Shown: one piece after another, positions 16,896 to 25,500 of the stretch
How the letters are laid out: each line of letters begins with the position of its first letter
How positions within the stretch are numbered: position 1 is the first letter of the stretch
Source: an uncultured Gemmatimonadota bacterium
GTDB lineage: Bacteria > Gemmatimonadota > Gemmatimonadetes > Gemmatimonadales > Gemmatimonadaceae
Reading direction: 5' to 3'
DNA: 64,000 nucleotides
Assembly: GCA_946480295.1 (NCBI GenBank)
Contig: CAMLIT010000007.1
Span: 1 to 64,000, forward strand
Notes under the pieces: generated by a model
Told to the model about the DNA's origin: nothing
Databases searched by the model: none
The model's input: the letters and a program-made list of their open reading frames with translations, nothing else
Made by a program: the position numbers and the translations under genes

Positions 16896-17831
16896 ATGCC
16901 TCGCTTACTCCGAAAGACCGGCGACGTCCCCAGGCGCTCCCTCTGGCAGCGCATCAAGGACATCGCGCTCATGGACGTCGGCGTCATCGCGCGCGGCGGC
17001 GTCGAGGCGGGCTCGCTGGAGCAGCTCGAGCAGCTCCTGCTCGAAGCGGACTTCGGCGTACCCGTCACGCTCCGCCTCGTCGAGGAGGTCGAGCGGCGCG
17101 CCGCGCGCGGGCTCGTGCGCACCCAGGCCGACTTCCTCGGCGCGCTGCAGGAGGGGATCGACCAGGCGCTGCGCGCCGGGCGCAGCGACCCGGCGCTCTG
17201 CCTCGCGTCGAGCGGCCTCTCCGTCATCCTCGTCGTCGGCGTGAACGGGGCCGGGAAGACGACGTTCATCGGCAAGCTCGCCGAGCGCTTCCGCGAGCAG
17301 AAGAAGAAGGTCGTCGTCGCGGCGGGTGACACCTTCCGCGCCGGCGCGATCGACCAGCTCCGCGTCTGGGCGGAGCGCACGGGCGCGCACTTCGTCGGCG
17401 CGAAGCAGGGCGCCGATCCCGGCGCCGTCGCCTTCGACGCCATCGACGCGGCGCAGGCGCGCGGCGCCGACGTCCTGATCGTCGACACCGCCGGGCGGCT
17501 CCACACGAGCGAGAACCTCATGGAGGAGCTGAAGAAGGTCGCGCGCGTGATCGCCAAACGACTCCCCGGCGCGCCGCACGAGACGCTGCTCGTCCTCGAC
17601 GGCACGATCGGCCAGAACGCGGTGGCGCAGGCGAAGACCTTCGCCGCGGCGGTGCCCGTCTCCGGCCTCGTCATGACGAAGCTCGACGGCACGGCGCGCG
17701 GCGGCATCGTCGTCGCCGTGCACGAGGCGCTCGATGTCCCCGTGAAGTTCCTCGGCGTGGGCGAGCAGAAGGACGACCTCGTGCCCTTCGACCCGGCGGA
17801 GTTCGCGCAGGAGCTCCTCAGCGAGGAGTGA
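16896..17831 (+). CDS. ftsY: Signal recognition particle receptor FtsY
   Basis: 311 residues. GTPase that docks SRP-ribosome complexes at the membrane. N domain (LEQLEQLLLEADFGVPV), then the G domain: G1 GVNGAGKTTFIGKLA near residue 110, DTFRAGAIDQL, G3 DTAGRLHTSENLM, G4 TKLDGTARGG and the closing FLGVGEQKDDLVPFD. The NGAGKTT form of G1 distinguishes FtsY from Ffh (GSGKTT). The acidic A domain of enterobacterial FtsY is missing, as in many bacteria. The ATG at 16896 directly follows the heptamer element. The stop overlaps recG. Confidence 0.95.
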   Translation: MPRLLRKTGDVPRRSLWQRIKDIALMDVGVIARGGVEAGSLEQLEQLLLEADFGVPVTLRLVEEVERRAARGLVRTQADFLGALQEGIDQALRAGRSDPALCLASSGLSVILVVGVNGAGKTTFIGKLAERFREQKKKVVVAAGDTFRAGAIDQLRVWAERTGAHFVGAKQGADPGAVAFDAIDAAQARGADVLIVDTAGRLHTSENLMEELKKVARVIAKRLPGAPHETLLVLDGTIGQNAVAQAKTFAAAVPVSGLVMTKLDGTARGGIVVAVHEALDVPVKFLGVGEQKDDLVPFDPAEFAQELLSEE

Positions 17832-19921
17832 TGCCCCAGGCCCGGACCCAACCGCAGCGGCTCTTCCTCGACACCGGCGTCACCTACCTCAAGGGTGTGG
17901 GGCCGGCGCGCGCGGAGGCCCTGCGGCGGCTCGGCATCGTCACCGCGGGCGACCTGCTCTATCACATCCCGCATCGCTACGAGGACGCGAGCACCGTCTC
18001 GTCGATCGCCTCGCTCGAGCCGGGGATGCAGGGGACGGTCATCGGGCGCGTGATCTCCAAGGGGATCATCCCGACGCGAAAGGGGCTGCGCGTCTTCCAG
18101 GCGGTGCTGAAGGACGACAGCGGGATGATCGAGCTGTCGTGGCCCGGGCAGCCCTATCTCGACCGCTCGATCCAGAAGGGCGACCTCCTCCTCGTCACCG
18201 GCGCCTGCCGGTTCTTCCACGGGCGGCAGCTCCAGCCGCGCGAGTTCCTCAACCTCGGCGACGACGAGGACGGCACGGCGAGCGGCCGCGTGCTGTCGGT
18301 GTATCCGGCGACGGAGGGGCTGTCGTTCAAGGTGATCCGGTCGATCATCGACACGCACCTCGACAGCCTGCTGCCGCTCGTGACCGAGTACCTGCCGGCC
18401 GACGTCGTCGCCGAGGCGGGGGTGCCGGAGATCCGCGAGGCGCTGCGGATGGTGCACCGGCCGGCGAGCCTCGGCGAGGCGCTGGAGGGGCGATCCCGGC
18501 TCGCGTTCGAGGAGCTCTTCTTCGTCCACGTGCTGCACCAGCGCGCCCGCTCCATCGCGCGCGAGCACCGGCGCGGCATCACCTTCGGCAACCGGCGCGA
18601 CCTGACGTCGCGGCTGCGCGAGGCGCTGCCGTACCAGCTCACCGGGGCGCAGGTGCGCGCCCTCCGCGAGATCTTCGCCGACATGTGCAGCGACCGGCGA
18701 ATGAACCGCATGCTGCAGGGCGACGTGGGCAGCGGAAAGACGATCGTCGCGCTCTTCGCGGCGCTGCTCGCGCTGGAGAACGGGTACCAGGCGGCGATCA
18801 TGGTCCCGACGGAGCTCCTCGCCGAGCAGCACGCGCGGAGCATGGGCCGATTGCTCGCGCCGCTCGGCGTCGAGCCGGTGCTCCTCACCGGCAGCCTGCC
18901 GGCGAAGGAGCGGCGCGCGATCGGCGCGCGGCTCGCCTCGGAGGAGCCGGTGCTCGTCGTCGGGACGCACGCCCTCGTCCAGCAGGCCACCGAATTCGGC
19001 AAGCTGGGCTTCGTCGCGGTGGACGAGCAGCACCGCTTCGGCGTCGAGCAGCGCAAGGCGCTCGGGGCGAAGGGCGAGATGCCGGACGTGCTCCTCATGA
19101 CGGCGACGCCCATCCCGCGGTCGCTGGCGCTCACGCTGTACGGGGACCTCGATCTCAGCGTCCTCGACGAGCGCCCACCGGGCCGGCTGCCGGTGACGAC
19201 GGCGCTGCGCCGCGAGGCGGCGCGCGAGCGCGTGCTGGCCTTCGTCGATCGCGAGGTCGAGAAGGGGCGGCAGGCGTACATCGTCTATCCGGTGATCGAG
19301 GAGTCCGAGAAGACGGACCTGAAGGCGGCGACGACGATGTTCGAGGCGCTGCGCGCGGGGCCGCTGCAGGGGCGCCGGCTCGCCCTCCTCCACGGCCGCA
19401 TCCCCGCCGAGGAGCGGGACCGGACGATGCGCGCCTTCCGCGACGGCGAGGTGGACGTCCTCGTCGCGACGACGGTGATCGAGGTCGGCATCGACGTGCC
19501 TAACGCGACGGTGATGGTGATCGAGCACCCGGAGCGCTTCGGGCTGTCGCAGCTCCACCAGCTCCGCGGGCGCGTCGGCCGCGGCGGCGAGGCGTCGTAC
19601 TGCATCCTCCTCGGCGACGTCGGGCCCGACGCCGGCGCCCGGCTCCAGGTGTTCTGCGGCACCGAGGACGGCTTCGAGATCGCGCGCGCCGACCTGCGGC
19701 TGCGCGGCATGGGGGACCTCTTCGGCGAGCGGCAGAGCGGGGTGCCGACCTTCCGCGTCGCCGACCCGCTGCGCGACGAGGAGCTCAACGAGCGCGCCGC
19801 GCGGGCCGCCGAGCGGCTCCTGGCGCGCGATCCCGCCCTCGATCGCCCCGAGCACGGCGCCCTGCGCCGCGTGCTCGGCGAGCGCTACGCCCGTTCGCTG
19901 GAGCTGTTCAGGGTCGGGTAG
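17831..19921 (+). CDS. recG: ATP-dependent DNA helicase RecG
   Basis: 696 residues from the ATG at 17831 (a GTG one codon earlier is also possible); GAGGAG at 17823-17828 is the ribosome-binding site. RecG reverses stalled forks and branch-migrates junctions. N-terminal HhH-like and wedge OB regions (YLKGVGPARAEALRRLGI; VFQAVLKDDSGMIELSWPGQ), then SF2 motifs: I GDVGSGKTIVAL, Ia VPTELLAEQH, II DEQHRFGVEQR, III MTATPIPRSLALT, VI QLRGRVGRGG, and the C-terminal TRG region. It is translationally coupled to ftsY. Its last 14 bp overlap the convergent lipoprotein gene. Confidence 0.95.
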   Translation: MPQARTQPQRLFLDTGVTYLKGVGPARAEALRRLGIVTAGDLLYHIPHRYEDASTVSSIASLEPGMQGTVIGRVISKGIIPTRKGLRVFQAVLKDDSGMIELSWPGQPYLDRSIQKGDLLLVTGACRFFHGRQLQPREFLNLGDDEDGTASGRVLSVYPATEGLSFKVIRSIIDTHLDSLLPLVTEYLPADVVAEAGVPEIREALRMVHRPASLGEALEGRSRLAFEELFFVHVLHQRARSIAREHRRGITFGNRRDLTSRLREALPYQLTGAQVRALREIFADMCSDRRMNRMLQGDVGSGKTIVALFAALLALENGYQAAIMVPTELLAEQHARSMGRLLAPLGVEPVLLTGSLPAKERRAIGARLASEEPVLVVGTHALVQQATEFGKLGFVAVDEQHRFGVEQRKALGAKGEMPDVLLMTATPIPRSLALTLYGDLDLSVLDERPPGRLPVTTALRREAARERVLAFVDREVEKGRQAYIVYPVIEESEKTDLKAATTMFEALRAGPLQGRRLALLHGRIPAEERDRTMRAFRDGEVDVLVATTVIEVGIDVPNATVMVIEHPERFGLSQLHQLRGRVGRGGEASYCILLGDVGPDAGARLQVFCGTEDGFEIARADLRLRGMGDLFGERQSGVPTFRVADPLRDEELNERAARAAERLLARDPALDRPEHGALRRVLGERYARSLELFRVG

Positions 19922-20468
19922 GCGTCGTCAGGCGCCGCTTGATGCGGTCCAGCTCATCGTTCGCCTTCGCCAGCGCGTCCTTGAGCCGCTGGATCTCGGC
20001 GTCGCGCGCCTTGTCCTCCGGCGCGGCGACCGTGTGCGCCTGGGCGGTCTGGGTCGCGGCGGCCGCCGCCGCCAGGCGCGTGGCCGCCTGCAGCTCCATC
20101 GCCACGCGCCGCAGCGCGCCGGCCTCCTCGTAGTGCGCCCGCGTCGGGCCGCCGGCGAGGTACTGGTCCAGCGCCGCGATCCCGCCGGACACCGACGCGC
20201 TCTGGTTCGCCGGGTCGAGGAGGAGCAGCGCGCGCCAGTACGCCGTCTCGGCCGCCTCCGGCGTGTCCGGATAGCGGCCGGCGAAGTCCGCCAGCAGCCG
20301 GTCGGCGTCCGCATAACGACCCTCGTCGACCGCCTTCTGCTCGGCGGCGAGCACGGTGGCGAAGTCGCGCTGCGGGGCGGGCTGCATGAACCGGGGCCGC
20401 GACAGGCAGCCCGAGGTCAGTGCGAGTGCCAGCGCGAGCGCGGCGGCGGGGCCGCTGGGCCGCCGCAT
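19908..20468 (-). CDS. Small lipoprotein with TPR-like and coiled-coil parts
   Basis: 186 residues. The signal peptide ends in a lipobox (ALALALTSGC, Cys about residue 20), so it should be lipidated. Residues ~35-110 look like one or two TPR helices (EQKAVDEGRYADADRLLADF, PDTPEAAETAYWRALL); the C-terminus is a charged coiled coil (AEIQRLKDALAKANDELDRIKRRL). The ATG shares its A with the stop of the upstream kinase gene (TGATG), so the two are one operon. It could be a sensor or accessory lipoprotein for that kinase; nothing more specific can be said. Confidence 0.75.
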   Translation of the reverse strand: MRRPSGPAAALALALALTSGCLSRPRFMQPAPQRDFATVLAAEQKAVDEGRYADADRLLADFAGRYPDTPEAAETAYWRALLLLDPANQSASVSGGIAALDQYLAGGPTRAHYEEAGALRRVAMELQAATRLAAAAAATQTAQAHTVAAPEDKARDAEIQRLKDALAKANDELDRIKRRLTTPTRP

Positions 20469-21955
20469 CAGACGCCCACCGGCGCCGGGCGCACCAGCGA
20501 CGTGCGTCGCCCGGCGACGCGTCGCGGCATGCTGATCGTGAACGTGGTCCCCACTCCCGGTGTGCTCTCGCACTGGATGGTTCCTCTGTGCGCCTCGACG
20601 ATCTGCTTCACGATCGCAAGCCCCAGGCCCGAGCCGGCGCTCTGCGATGGCTGATTGCTCGCCTGATAGAACTTCTCGAACACGTGCGGCACCTGCTCCG
20701 ACGGGATCCCGGCCCCGGTATCCCGCACCTCGATCTGCACGTCGTCGCCCACCGCGTCCACCGTCAGCTCCACCGTGCCGCCGCGCGGCGTGAACTTGAA
20801 CGCGTTCGACAGCAGGTTCCCCAGCACCTCGCTCATCCGGTCGTGGTCCCACGACACCTGGTCCGGGATCCCCTCGCCCACGTTGAGCCGGAGGTCGACG
20901 CCGCGCTGGACGGCGAGCACGCCGAACGCGCGGTGCAGGTCGTCGAGGAACTCGCGGAGATCGAACGGGCGCGGCTCCAGCTTGCCCCCGCCCGCCTCGA
21001 ACCGGCTCACGTCGAGGAGCTGCTTCACCAGGCGCGAGAGCGCCTGCATCTGGGTGTCGATCGTGTGCAGCACCTCCGCCTGCTTTGCCGACATCGGCCC
21101 GTAGATCCCCTCGCCGAGGAGCTGGACGTAGCCGAGCACGACGTTGATCGGGGTCTTCAGCTCGTGCGAGGCGACGGAGACGAACTCGGCCTTGAGCTTG
21201 TCCAGCTCCTGGAGCTGCTTGGTCATCACCTCGAAGCTGCGGGCGAGCGTGCCGAACTCGTCCTTGCGGGACGTCAGGTCGGGGAGGCGCCAGGTGAGGT
21301 CCCCCTCGGCGATGGCCTGCATCCCGTTCTCGAGCCGGTGCACCGGTCGGCTGATCGTCCGCACCAGCCAGAGGGCGATGACCGCGCAGGCGGCGAGGGC
21401 GAGGACGAGGGCGACGAGCGCCGCTCGTTCGGCGGCGGAGAGCGCGGTCGCCGAGTGCTCGACGCGCACGCGCGTGCGCTCGCGGAGCTCTCGTTCGGCA
21501 ACGAGGATCCCGGTCTCCACGCGCCCGAGCGCGGGCACGAGGTGCTGCTGCGAGATGGAATCGGCGCGGTCGCGCTGGTCGGCGACCGCCGCCAGGTACT
21601 CCGGCGTGACCCAGTTCGCGATCTCCTGCAGCGCGCCGCCGATGTCGCGCGCCGGCACGGCCAGCTTGTAGTGCGACAGCGAATCGGTGAGCATCGTCAG
21701 GTGCGTCACCTCGCGCGCCATGGCGTCGCGCGAGTTCACGTCGTGCACGAAGAGGAGGGCCGTCTCCAGCCGCTGCACCTGGTTGAGGCTCTCGCGGATG
21801 TTGCCGAGGAGCAGGGACGCGGCGAACTCGCCCTCGCGGAGGGCCTGTGCATCCCGATGCAGCTGCTCGAGCGAATGCACGGCGAGCAGCAGCGGGGCGG
21901 CGAGCAGGACGACGATCGTGAGCAGCCCCAGGGCGAGCCGGGCGCGGAGGGTCAT
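20468..21955 (-). CDS. Membrane sensor histidine kinase
   Basis: 495 residues from the ATG at 21955. TM1 (LALGLLTIVVLLAAPLLLAV) and TM2 (ALVALVLALAACAVIALWLV, about residue 175-195) bracket a ~145-residue helical periplasmic sensor domain. A HAMP follows (RPVHRLENGMQAIAEGDLTWRL), then HisKA with the phospho-acceptor His264 in ASHELKTPINVV, and HATPase_c with N box, VRDTGAGIPSEQ and GSGLGLAIVKQIVEAH. No response regulator is adjacent; the only coupled partner is the lipoprotein. The frame stays open further upstream but without a plausible domain. It is divergent from asnS, so the ~190 bp between them should hold both promoters. Confidence 0.9.
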   Translation of the reverse strand: MTLRARLALGLLTIVVLLAAPLLLAVHSLEQLHRDAQALREGEFAASLLLGNIRESLNQVQRLETALLFVHDVNSRDAMAREVTHLTMLTDSLSHYKLAVPARDIGGALQEIANWVTPEYLAAVADQRDRADSISQQHLVPALGRVETGILVAERELRERTRVRVEHSATALSAAERAALVALVLALAACAVIALWLVRTISRPVHRLENGMQAIAEGDLTWRLPDLTSRKDEFGTLARSFEVMTKQLQELDKLKAEFVSVASHELKTPINVVLGYVQLLGEGIYGPMSAKQAEVLHTIDTQMQALSRLVKQLLDVSRFEAGGGKLEPRPFDLREFLDDLHRAFGVLAVQRGVDLRLNVGEGIPDQVSWDHDRMSEVLGNLLSNAFKFTPRGGTVELTVDAVGDDVQIEVRDTGAGIPSEQVPHVFEKFYQASNQPSQSAGSGLGLAIVKQIVEAHRGTIQCESTPGVGTTFTISMPRRVAGRRTSLVRPAPVGV

Positions 21956-22145
21956 CTGAGCGATGAGGGTTCGATCGCGGTCCCGAGTTGCAAGGAAGGC
22001 GCCGTCGCGGACGCCTCGCCACGGGGGTACACATCGCCCCGGGGGCAATGTAGCGTTCGATCCGGCCGCCGATAGACTCGCGGCCGCCGCCCCGCCGGGC
22101 CGCTCCCGGTCCGGTCGGTGCGCCCCATCACGAGATCCGCACCAC

Positions 22146-23447
22146 ATGGCCGAACTTTCTCCGCGCATCGCCGAGCTTAGCCAGCACGTCGAGCAGATCG
22201 TGACCGTCCGCGGCTGGATCACGCACGTGCGCTCCTCGGGCAAGGTCGCCTTCGCCGTGATCCGCGACGGGACGGGGATCGTGCAGGCTGTCTTCGTGAA
22301 GACGGCGCTCCCGCCGGAGGTCTGGGAGCGCTTCGCCGAGCTGACGCTGGAGACCGCGGTGCTGGTGACGGGCCAGGTGCGCGCCGACGCGCGCTCGCCG
22401 GGCGGCTACGAGCTCGCCGTCACGAACCTGGTCGTCTTCGGCCCCAGTCCCCTCGACTACCCGATCCAGCCGAAGGAGCACGGGATCGACTTCCTGCTCG
22501 ACAATCGCCACCTCTGGCTGCGCAGCAACCGCCAGCGGGCGATCTTCACGATCCGCAACGAGATCGAGCACGCGATCCAGGACTTCTTCTACGACCGCGG
22601 CTTCCTCCGCGTGGACACGCCGATCCTCACCGCGGCCATCGGCGAGCGGAGTGGCCTCTTCGAGACGGAGTACTTCGACGAGGGGAAGGCGTACCTCGCG
22701 CAGACCGGGCAGCTCTACGGCGAGGCGGCGGCCGCCGCCTTCGGGAAGATCTACACCTTCGGCCCCACCTTCCGCGCCGAGAAGTCGAAGACGCGGCGCC
22801 ACCTCACGGAGTTCTGGATGATCGAGCCCGAGGTGGCGTGGTACGACTCGAACGACAACATGCGCCTGCAGGAGGACTTCGTCTCCTTCCTCGTGCGGCG
22901 CTGCCTCGAGCGTCGTCAGGCGGAGCTGAAGGAGCTGGAGCGCGACACGTCGAAGCTGGAGGCGGTGAAGCCGCCCTTCCCGCGCATCGACTACGGCGAC
23001 GCGGTGGCGCTCCTCCAGAAGAAGGGGAGCCAGGTCCAGTGGGGCGAGGACCTCGGCGCCGAGGACGAGGCGCTGATCGTCGCGGACTACGACACGCCGG
23101 TGTTCGTGACGAACTACCCGAAGGAGGCGAAGGCGTTCTACATGAAGGAGAACCCCGCCGATCCGCGGACGGTGCTCTGCGACGACTGCCTGGCGCCGGA
23201 GGGGTACGGGGAGATCATCGGCGGCTCGCAGCGCGAGGACGACTACGAGAAGCTCGTCGGGCGGATCCGCGAGGAAGAGCTGCCGATGGACGCGTACGAC
23301 TGGTACCTCGACCTGCGGCGCTACGGGACCTTCGTGCACTCGGGCTTCGGCCTCGGCCTGGAGCGCACGGTGGCGTGGATCTGCGGCCTGCCCCACATCC
23401 GCGAGGTGATCGCGTTCCCGCGGATGATGCATCGGCTGAAGCCGTAG
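22146..23447 (+). CDS. asnS: Asparaginyl-tRNA synthetase
   Basis: 433 residues, class IIb synthetase. It charges tRNA-Asn. N-terminal OB anticodon domain (VTVRGWITHVRSSGKVAFAVIRD), motif 2 (FRAEKSKTRRHLTEFWMIEPE) and motif 3 (GFGLGLERTVAWICG), ending in REVIAFPRMMHRLKP. The FWMIEPE and FPRMMHRL pieces are AsnRS-like rather than AspRS-like. The ATG at 22146 starts the conserved domain. A heptamer element follows the stop, between this gene and convergent mazG. Confidence 0.92.
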   Translation: MAELSPRIAELSQHVEQIVTVRGWITHVRSSGKVAFAVIRDGTGIVQAVFVKTALPPEVWERFAELTLETAVLVTGQVRADARSPGGYELAVTNLVVFGPSPLDYPIQPKEHGIDFLLDNRHLWLRSNRQRAIFTIRNEIEHAIQDFFYDRGFLRVDTPILTAAIGERSGLFETEYFDEGKAYLAQTGQLYGEAAAAAFGKIYTFGPTFRAEKSKTRRHLTEFWMIEPEVAWYDSNDNMRLQEDFVSFLVRRCLERRQAELKELERDTSKLEAVKPPFPRIDYGDAVALLQKKGSQVQWGEDLGAEDEALIVADYDTPVFVTNYPKEAKAFYMKENPADPRTVLCDDCLAPEGYGEIIGGSQREDDYEKLVGRIREEELPMDAYDWYLDLRRYGTFVHSGFGLGLERTVAWICGLPHIREVIAFPRMMHRLKP

Positions 23448-23471
23448 CGGGCGCGCGAAGCGCGCCGCCAT

Positions 23472-23564
23472 CCGCTCTGCGCCGTCCGCTTTCCGCGTTC
23501 GCTCAGGATGGCTCAGAGCGAGTTCGCAGGCTTGCGGACGGCGGAAAGCGGAAAGCGGAAAGCG
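23472..23564. repeat. Heptamer inverted-repeat element between convergent asnS and mazG
   Basis: The left arm (23472-23496) reads CCGCTCTGCGCCGTCCGCTT then TCCGC; the right arm (23534-23564) holds GCGGACGGC followed by three GGAAAGC heptamers. The same units, in complementary form, are thus on both sides of a ~37-bp centre. It lies downstream of both genes, where a bidirectional terminator would be expected, but lacks T-runs. Confidence 0.75.
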
Positions 23565-23581
23565 TCTCGTGGGTGCCGCCG

Positions 23582-24376
23582 TCAGCCCGCCTTGTCCTCC
23601 CCCTCCTTCACCTCATCCCAGATCGCATCCAGCTCCTCGAGGCTCGCCTCGCCCACCTTCAACCCGCGCTCCTTCGCCAGCCGCTCGATCTCCCCGAACC
23701 GCCGCGCGAACTTCACGTTGGCCCTGTCCAGCGCGAGCGCGGGGTGCACGCCGGTCTTGCGGCACAGGTTGACCACCGCGAACAGCAGGTCCCCGAGCTC
23801 CTCCTCCAGCGCCGCGTGCTCGGCGTCGTACACCGGCGCGTGGCCGCGGTCCGCGAGCGACGGATGCTTCGCCAGCTCGTCGCGCACCTCCTGGACCTCC
23901 TCATCCACCTTCGCCAGCGGCCCCGCCGCGTCGGGCCAGTCGAAGCCCACGCCGGCGGCGCGGTCCTGCAGGCGGAAGGCGCGGTGCAGGGCGGGGAGAT
24001 CGGCGGGGAGGCCGTCCACGATGCTCGCGCGCCGCTTCGCCTTCATCCGCTCCCACGGCTGCTTCGCCCCCTCGCCGTACAGGTGCGGGTGCCGCCCCTT
24101 CATCTTCGTGATGAAGGTCTCGGCGACGTCGTGAAGGTCGAACGCGCCGCGCTCCTCCGCGACGACGGAGTGGAAGAGAACCTGCAGCAGAAGGTCGCCG
24201 AGCTCCTCGCGCAGCATGCGGTCGTCGCCGCTGCGGATCGCGTCGTCCACCTCGTAGGCTTCCTCGATCAGGTATGGGCGCAGCGACTCGTGCGTCTGCG
24301 CGGCATCCCACTCGCATCGCGCGCGCAGATCGCGCATGAGCGAGAGCGTATCTTCAAGCGACGGTTTGTCTTGCAT
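23582..24376 (-). CDS. mazG: Nucleoside triphosphate pyrophosphohydrolase MazG
   Basis: 264 residues with two MazG repeats, the full-length form. It hydrolyses NTPs to NMP and PPi (house-cleaning; lowers ppGpp in E. coli). First repeat: CEWDAAQTHESLRPYLIEEAYE with the metal-binding E-E pair and REELGDLLLQVLFHS; second repeat: KVDEEVQEVRDEL and ALEEELGDLLFAVVNLCR. KGRHPHLYGE and WERMKAKRR are also family-typical. It is convergent with asnS and divergent from alr; the gap of 47 bp to alr must hold both promoters. Confidence 0.93.
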   Translation of the reverse strand: MQDKPSLEDTLSLMRDLRARCEWDAAQTHESLRPYLIEEAYEVDDAIRSGDDRMLREELGDLLLQVLFHSVVAEERGAFDLHDVAETFITKMKGRHPHLYGEGAKQPWERMKAKRRASIVDGLPADLPALHRAFRLQDRAAGVGFDWPDAAGPLAKVDEEVQEVRDELAKHPSLADRGHAPVYDAEHAALEEELGDLLFAVVNLCRKTGVHPALALDRANVKFARRFGEIERLAKERGLKVGEASLEELDAIWDEVKEGEDKAG

Positions 24377-24393
24377 AGCCTCCTCGGGTCCGG

Positions 24394-24399
24394 TATACT
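24394..24399 (+). promoter_or_regulatory. TATACT, possible -10 of the alr operon
   Basis: TATACT stands out in the short GC-rich gap between divergent mazG and alr, 24 bp before the alr ATG. TTGCAT at 24371-24376 lies 17 bp upstream, an acceptable -35 match. It overlaps the mazG start. The call is by inspection only. Confidence 0.35.
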
Positions 24400-24423
24400 A
24401 CCCGCCCTGCGAACGATGCGTCA

Positions 24424-25500
24424 ATGCAGAGCCTGATGTCGCGCGCCTGGGTCGAAGTGGACCTCGGCGCGCTGGTGCGAAATGGCCGTCGCGTGCGCGA
24501 CCGCGCCGGCGTGCCGCTGCTCCCGATGGTGAAGGCGGACGCGTATGGTCTGGGCGCGGTCCGCGTCACGCATGCGCTCGAGGCGCTCGAGCCCTGGGGC
24601 TACGGCGTGGCGACGGTCGACGAAGGGGAAGAACTGCGCCGCGCCGGCATCGTGCGTCCGATCGTCGTCTTCACGCCGCTGCTGCTCGACGATCTCGACG
24701 CCGCGCGCGACGCGCGCCTGACGCCGACGCTCGGGCGGCGCGCCGAGATCGAGCACTGGCGCGCGACGGGGCTGCCGTGGCAGCTCGCCATCGACACCGG
24801 CATGAATCGCGCGGGCATTCCCTGGGACGAGGTGGACTCGCTGCACGACCTGCTCGCCGCCGTGCCCCCCGAGGGCGCGTTCACGCACCTGCACTCCGCC
24901 GAGCTGGACGACGGCTCGCGCGAGCTCCAGGAGGAGCGCTTCGCCGCCGCGGTCGCGCGGCTGCCCGCGCGGCCGTCGCTGCTGCACGTGGAGAACAGTC
25001 CCGGGGTCGAGGCCAGCGGGCCGTCGCGCTGGGATCTCGCCCGCCCGGGGGTGTTCCTCTACGGCGTCGGCACCGACCGCCCGGAGATCGCGCCCGAGCC
25101 GGTGGCGGCGGTGCGCGCGCGCGTCGTCGACCTGCGCACCGTAGCCGACGGCGAGACGGTGAGCTACGACGCGACCTGGCGCGCGGACGGCCCGCGGCGC
25201 ATCGCCACGCTCGCCATCGGCTACGCCGACGGCTACCGGCGCGCGTTGAGCAACCGCGGCACGGTCCTCCTCAACGGGCGCTGCGCGCCCATCGCCGGCC
25301 TCGTGACGATGGACATGACGATGGTGGACGTGACCGATGTGCCATGCGAGCTGGGCGACGTCGCCACCCTCGTCGGGAGCGACGACGCGCAGCGGCTCGA
25401 GCTCGTGGATGTCGCGCGCGCGGGCGACGTCTCGCCATACGAGCTCCTCACCGGGCTGCGGTGCCGGCTGCGGCGCCGCTATCTCGGAGACGCGACATGA
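24424..25500 (+). CDS. alr: Alanine racemase
   Basis: 358 residues. It makes D-Ala for the MurF substrate. PLP Lys37 lies in MVKADAYGLG; the C-terminal domain has the catalytic Tyr region IGYADGYRRAL and LVTMDMTMVDVTD. ATG 24424 or ATG 24436 (MSRAWVEVDL) could start it; the second fits the family start better. The stop overlaps deoB (ATGA). The grouping of a cell wall racemase with nucleoside-salvage genes looks like convenience of co-transcription; no functional link is evident. Confidence 0.93.
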   Translation: MQSLMSRAWVEVDLGALVRNGRRVRDRAGVPLLPMVKADAYGLGAVRVTHALEALEPWGYGVATVDEGEELRRAGIVRPIVVFTPLLLDDLDAARDARLTPTLGRRAEIEHWRATGLPWQLAIDTGMNRAGIPWDEVDSLHDLLAAVPPEGAFTHLHSAELDDGSRELQEERFAAAVARLPARPSLLHVENSPGVEASGPSRWDLARPGVFLYGVGTDRPEIAPEPVAAVRARVVDLRTVADGETVSYDATWRADGPRRIATLAIGYADGYRRALSNRGTVLLNGRCAPIAGLVTMDMTMVDVTDVPCELGDVATLVGSDDAQRLELVDVARAGDVSPYELLTGLRCRLRRRYLGDAT

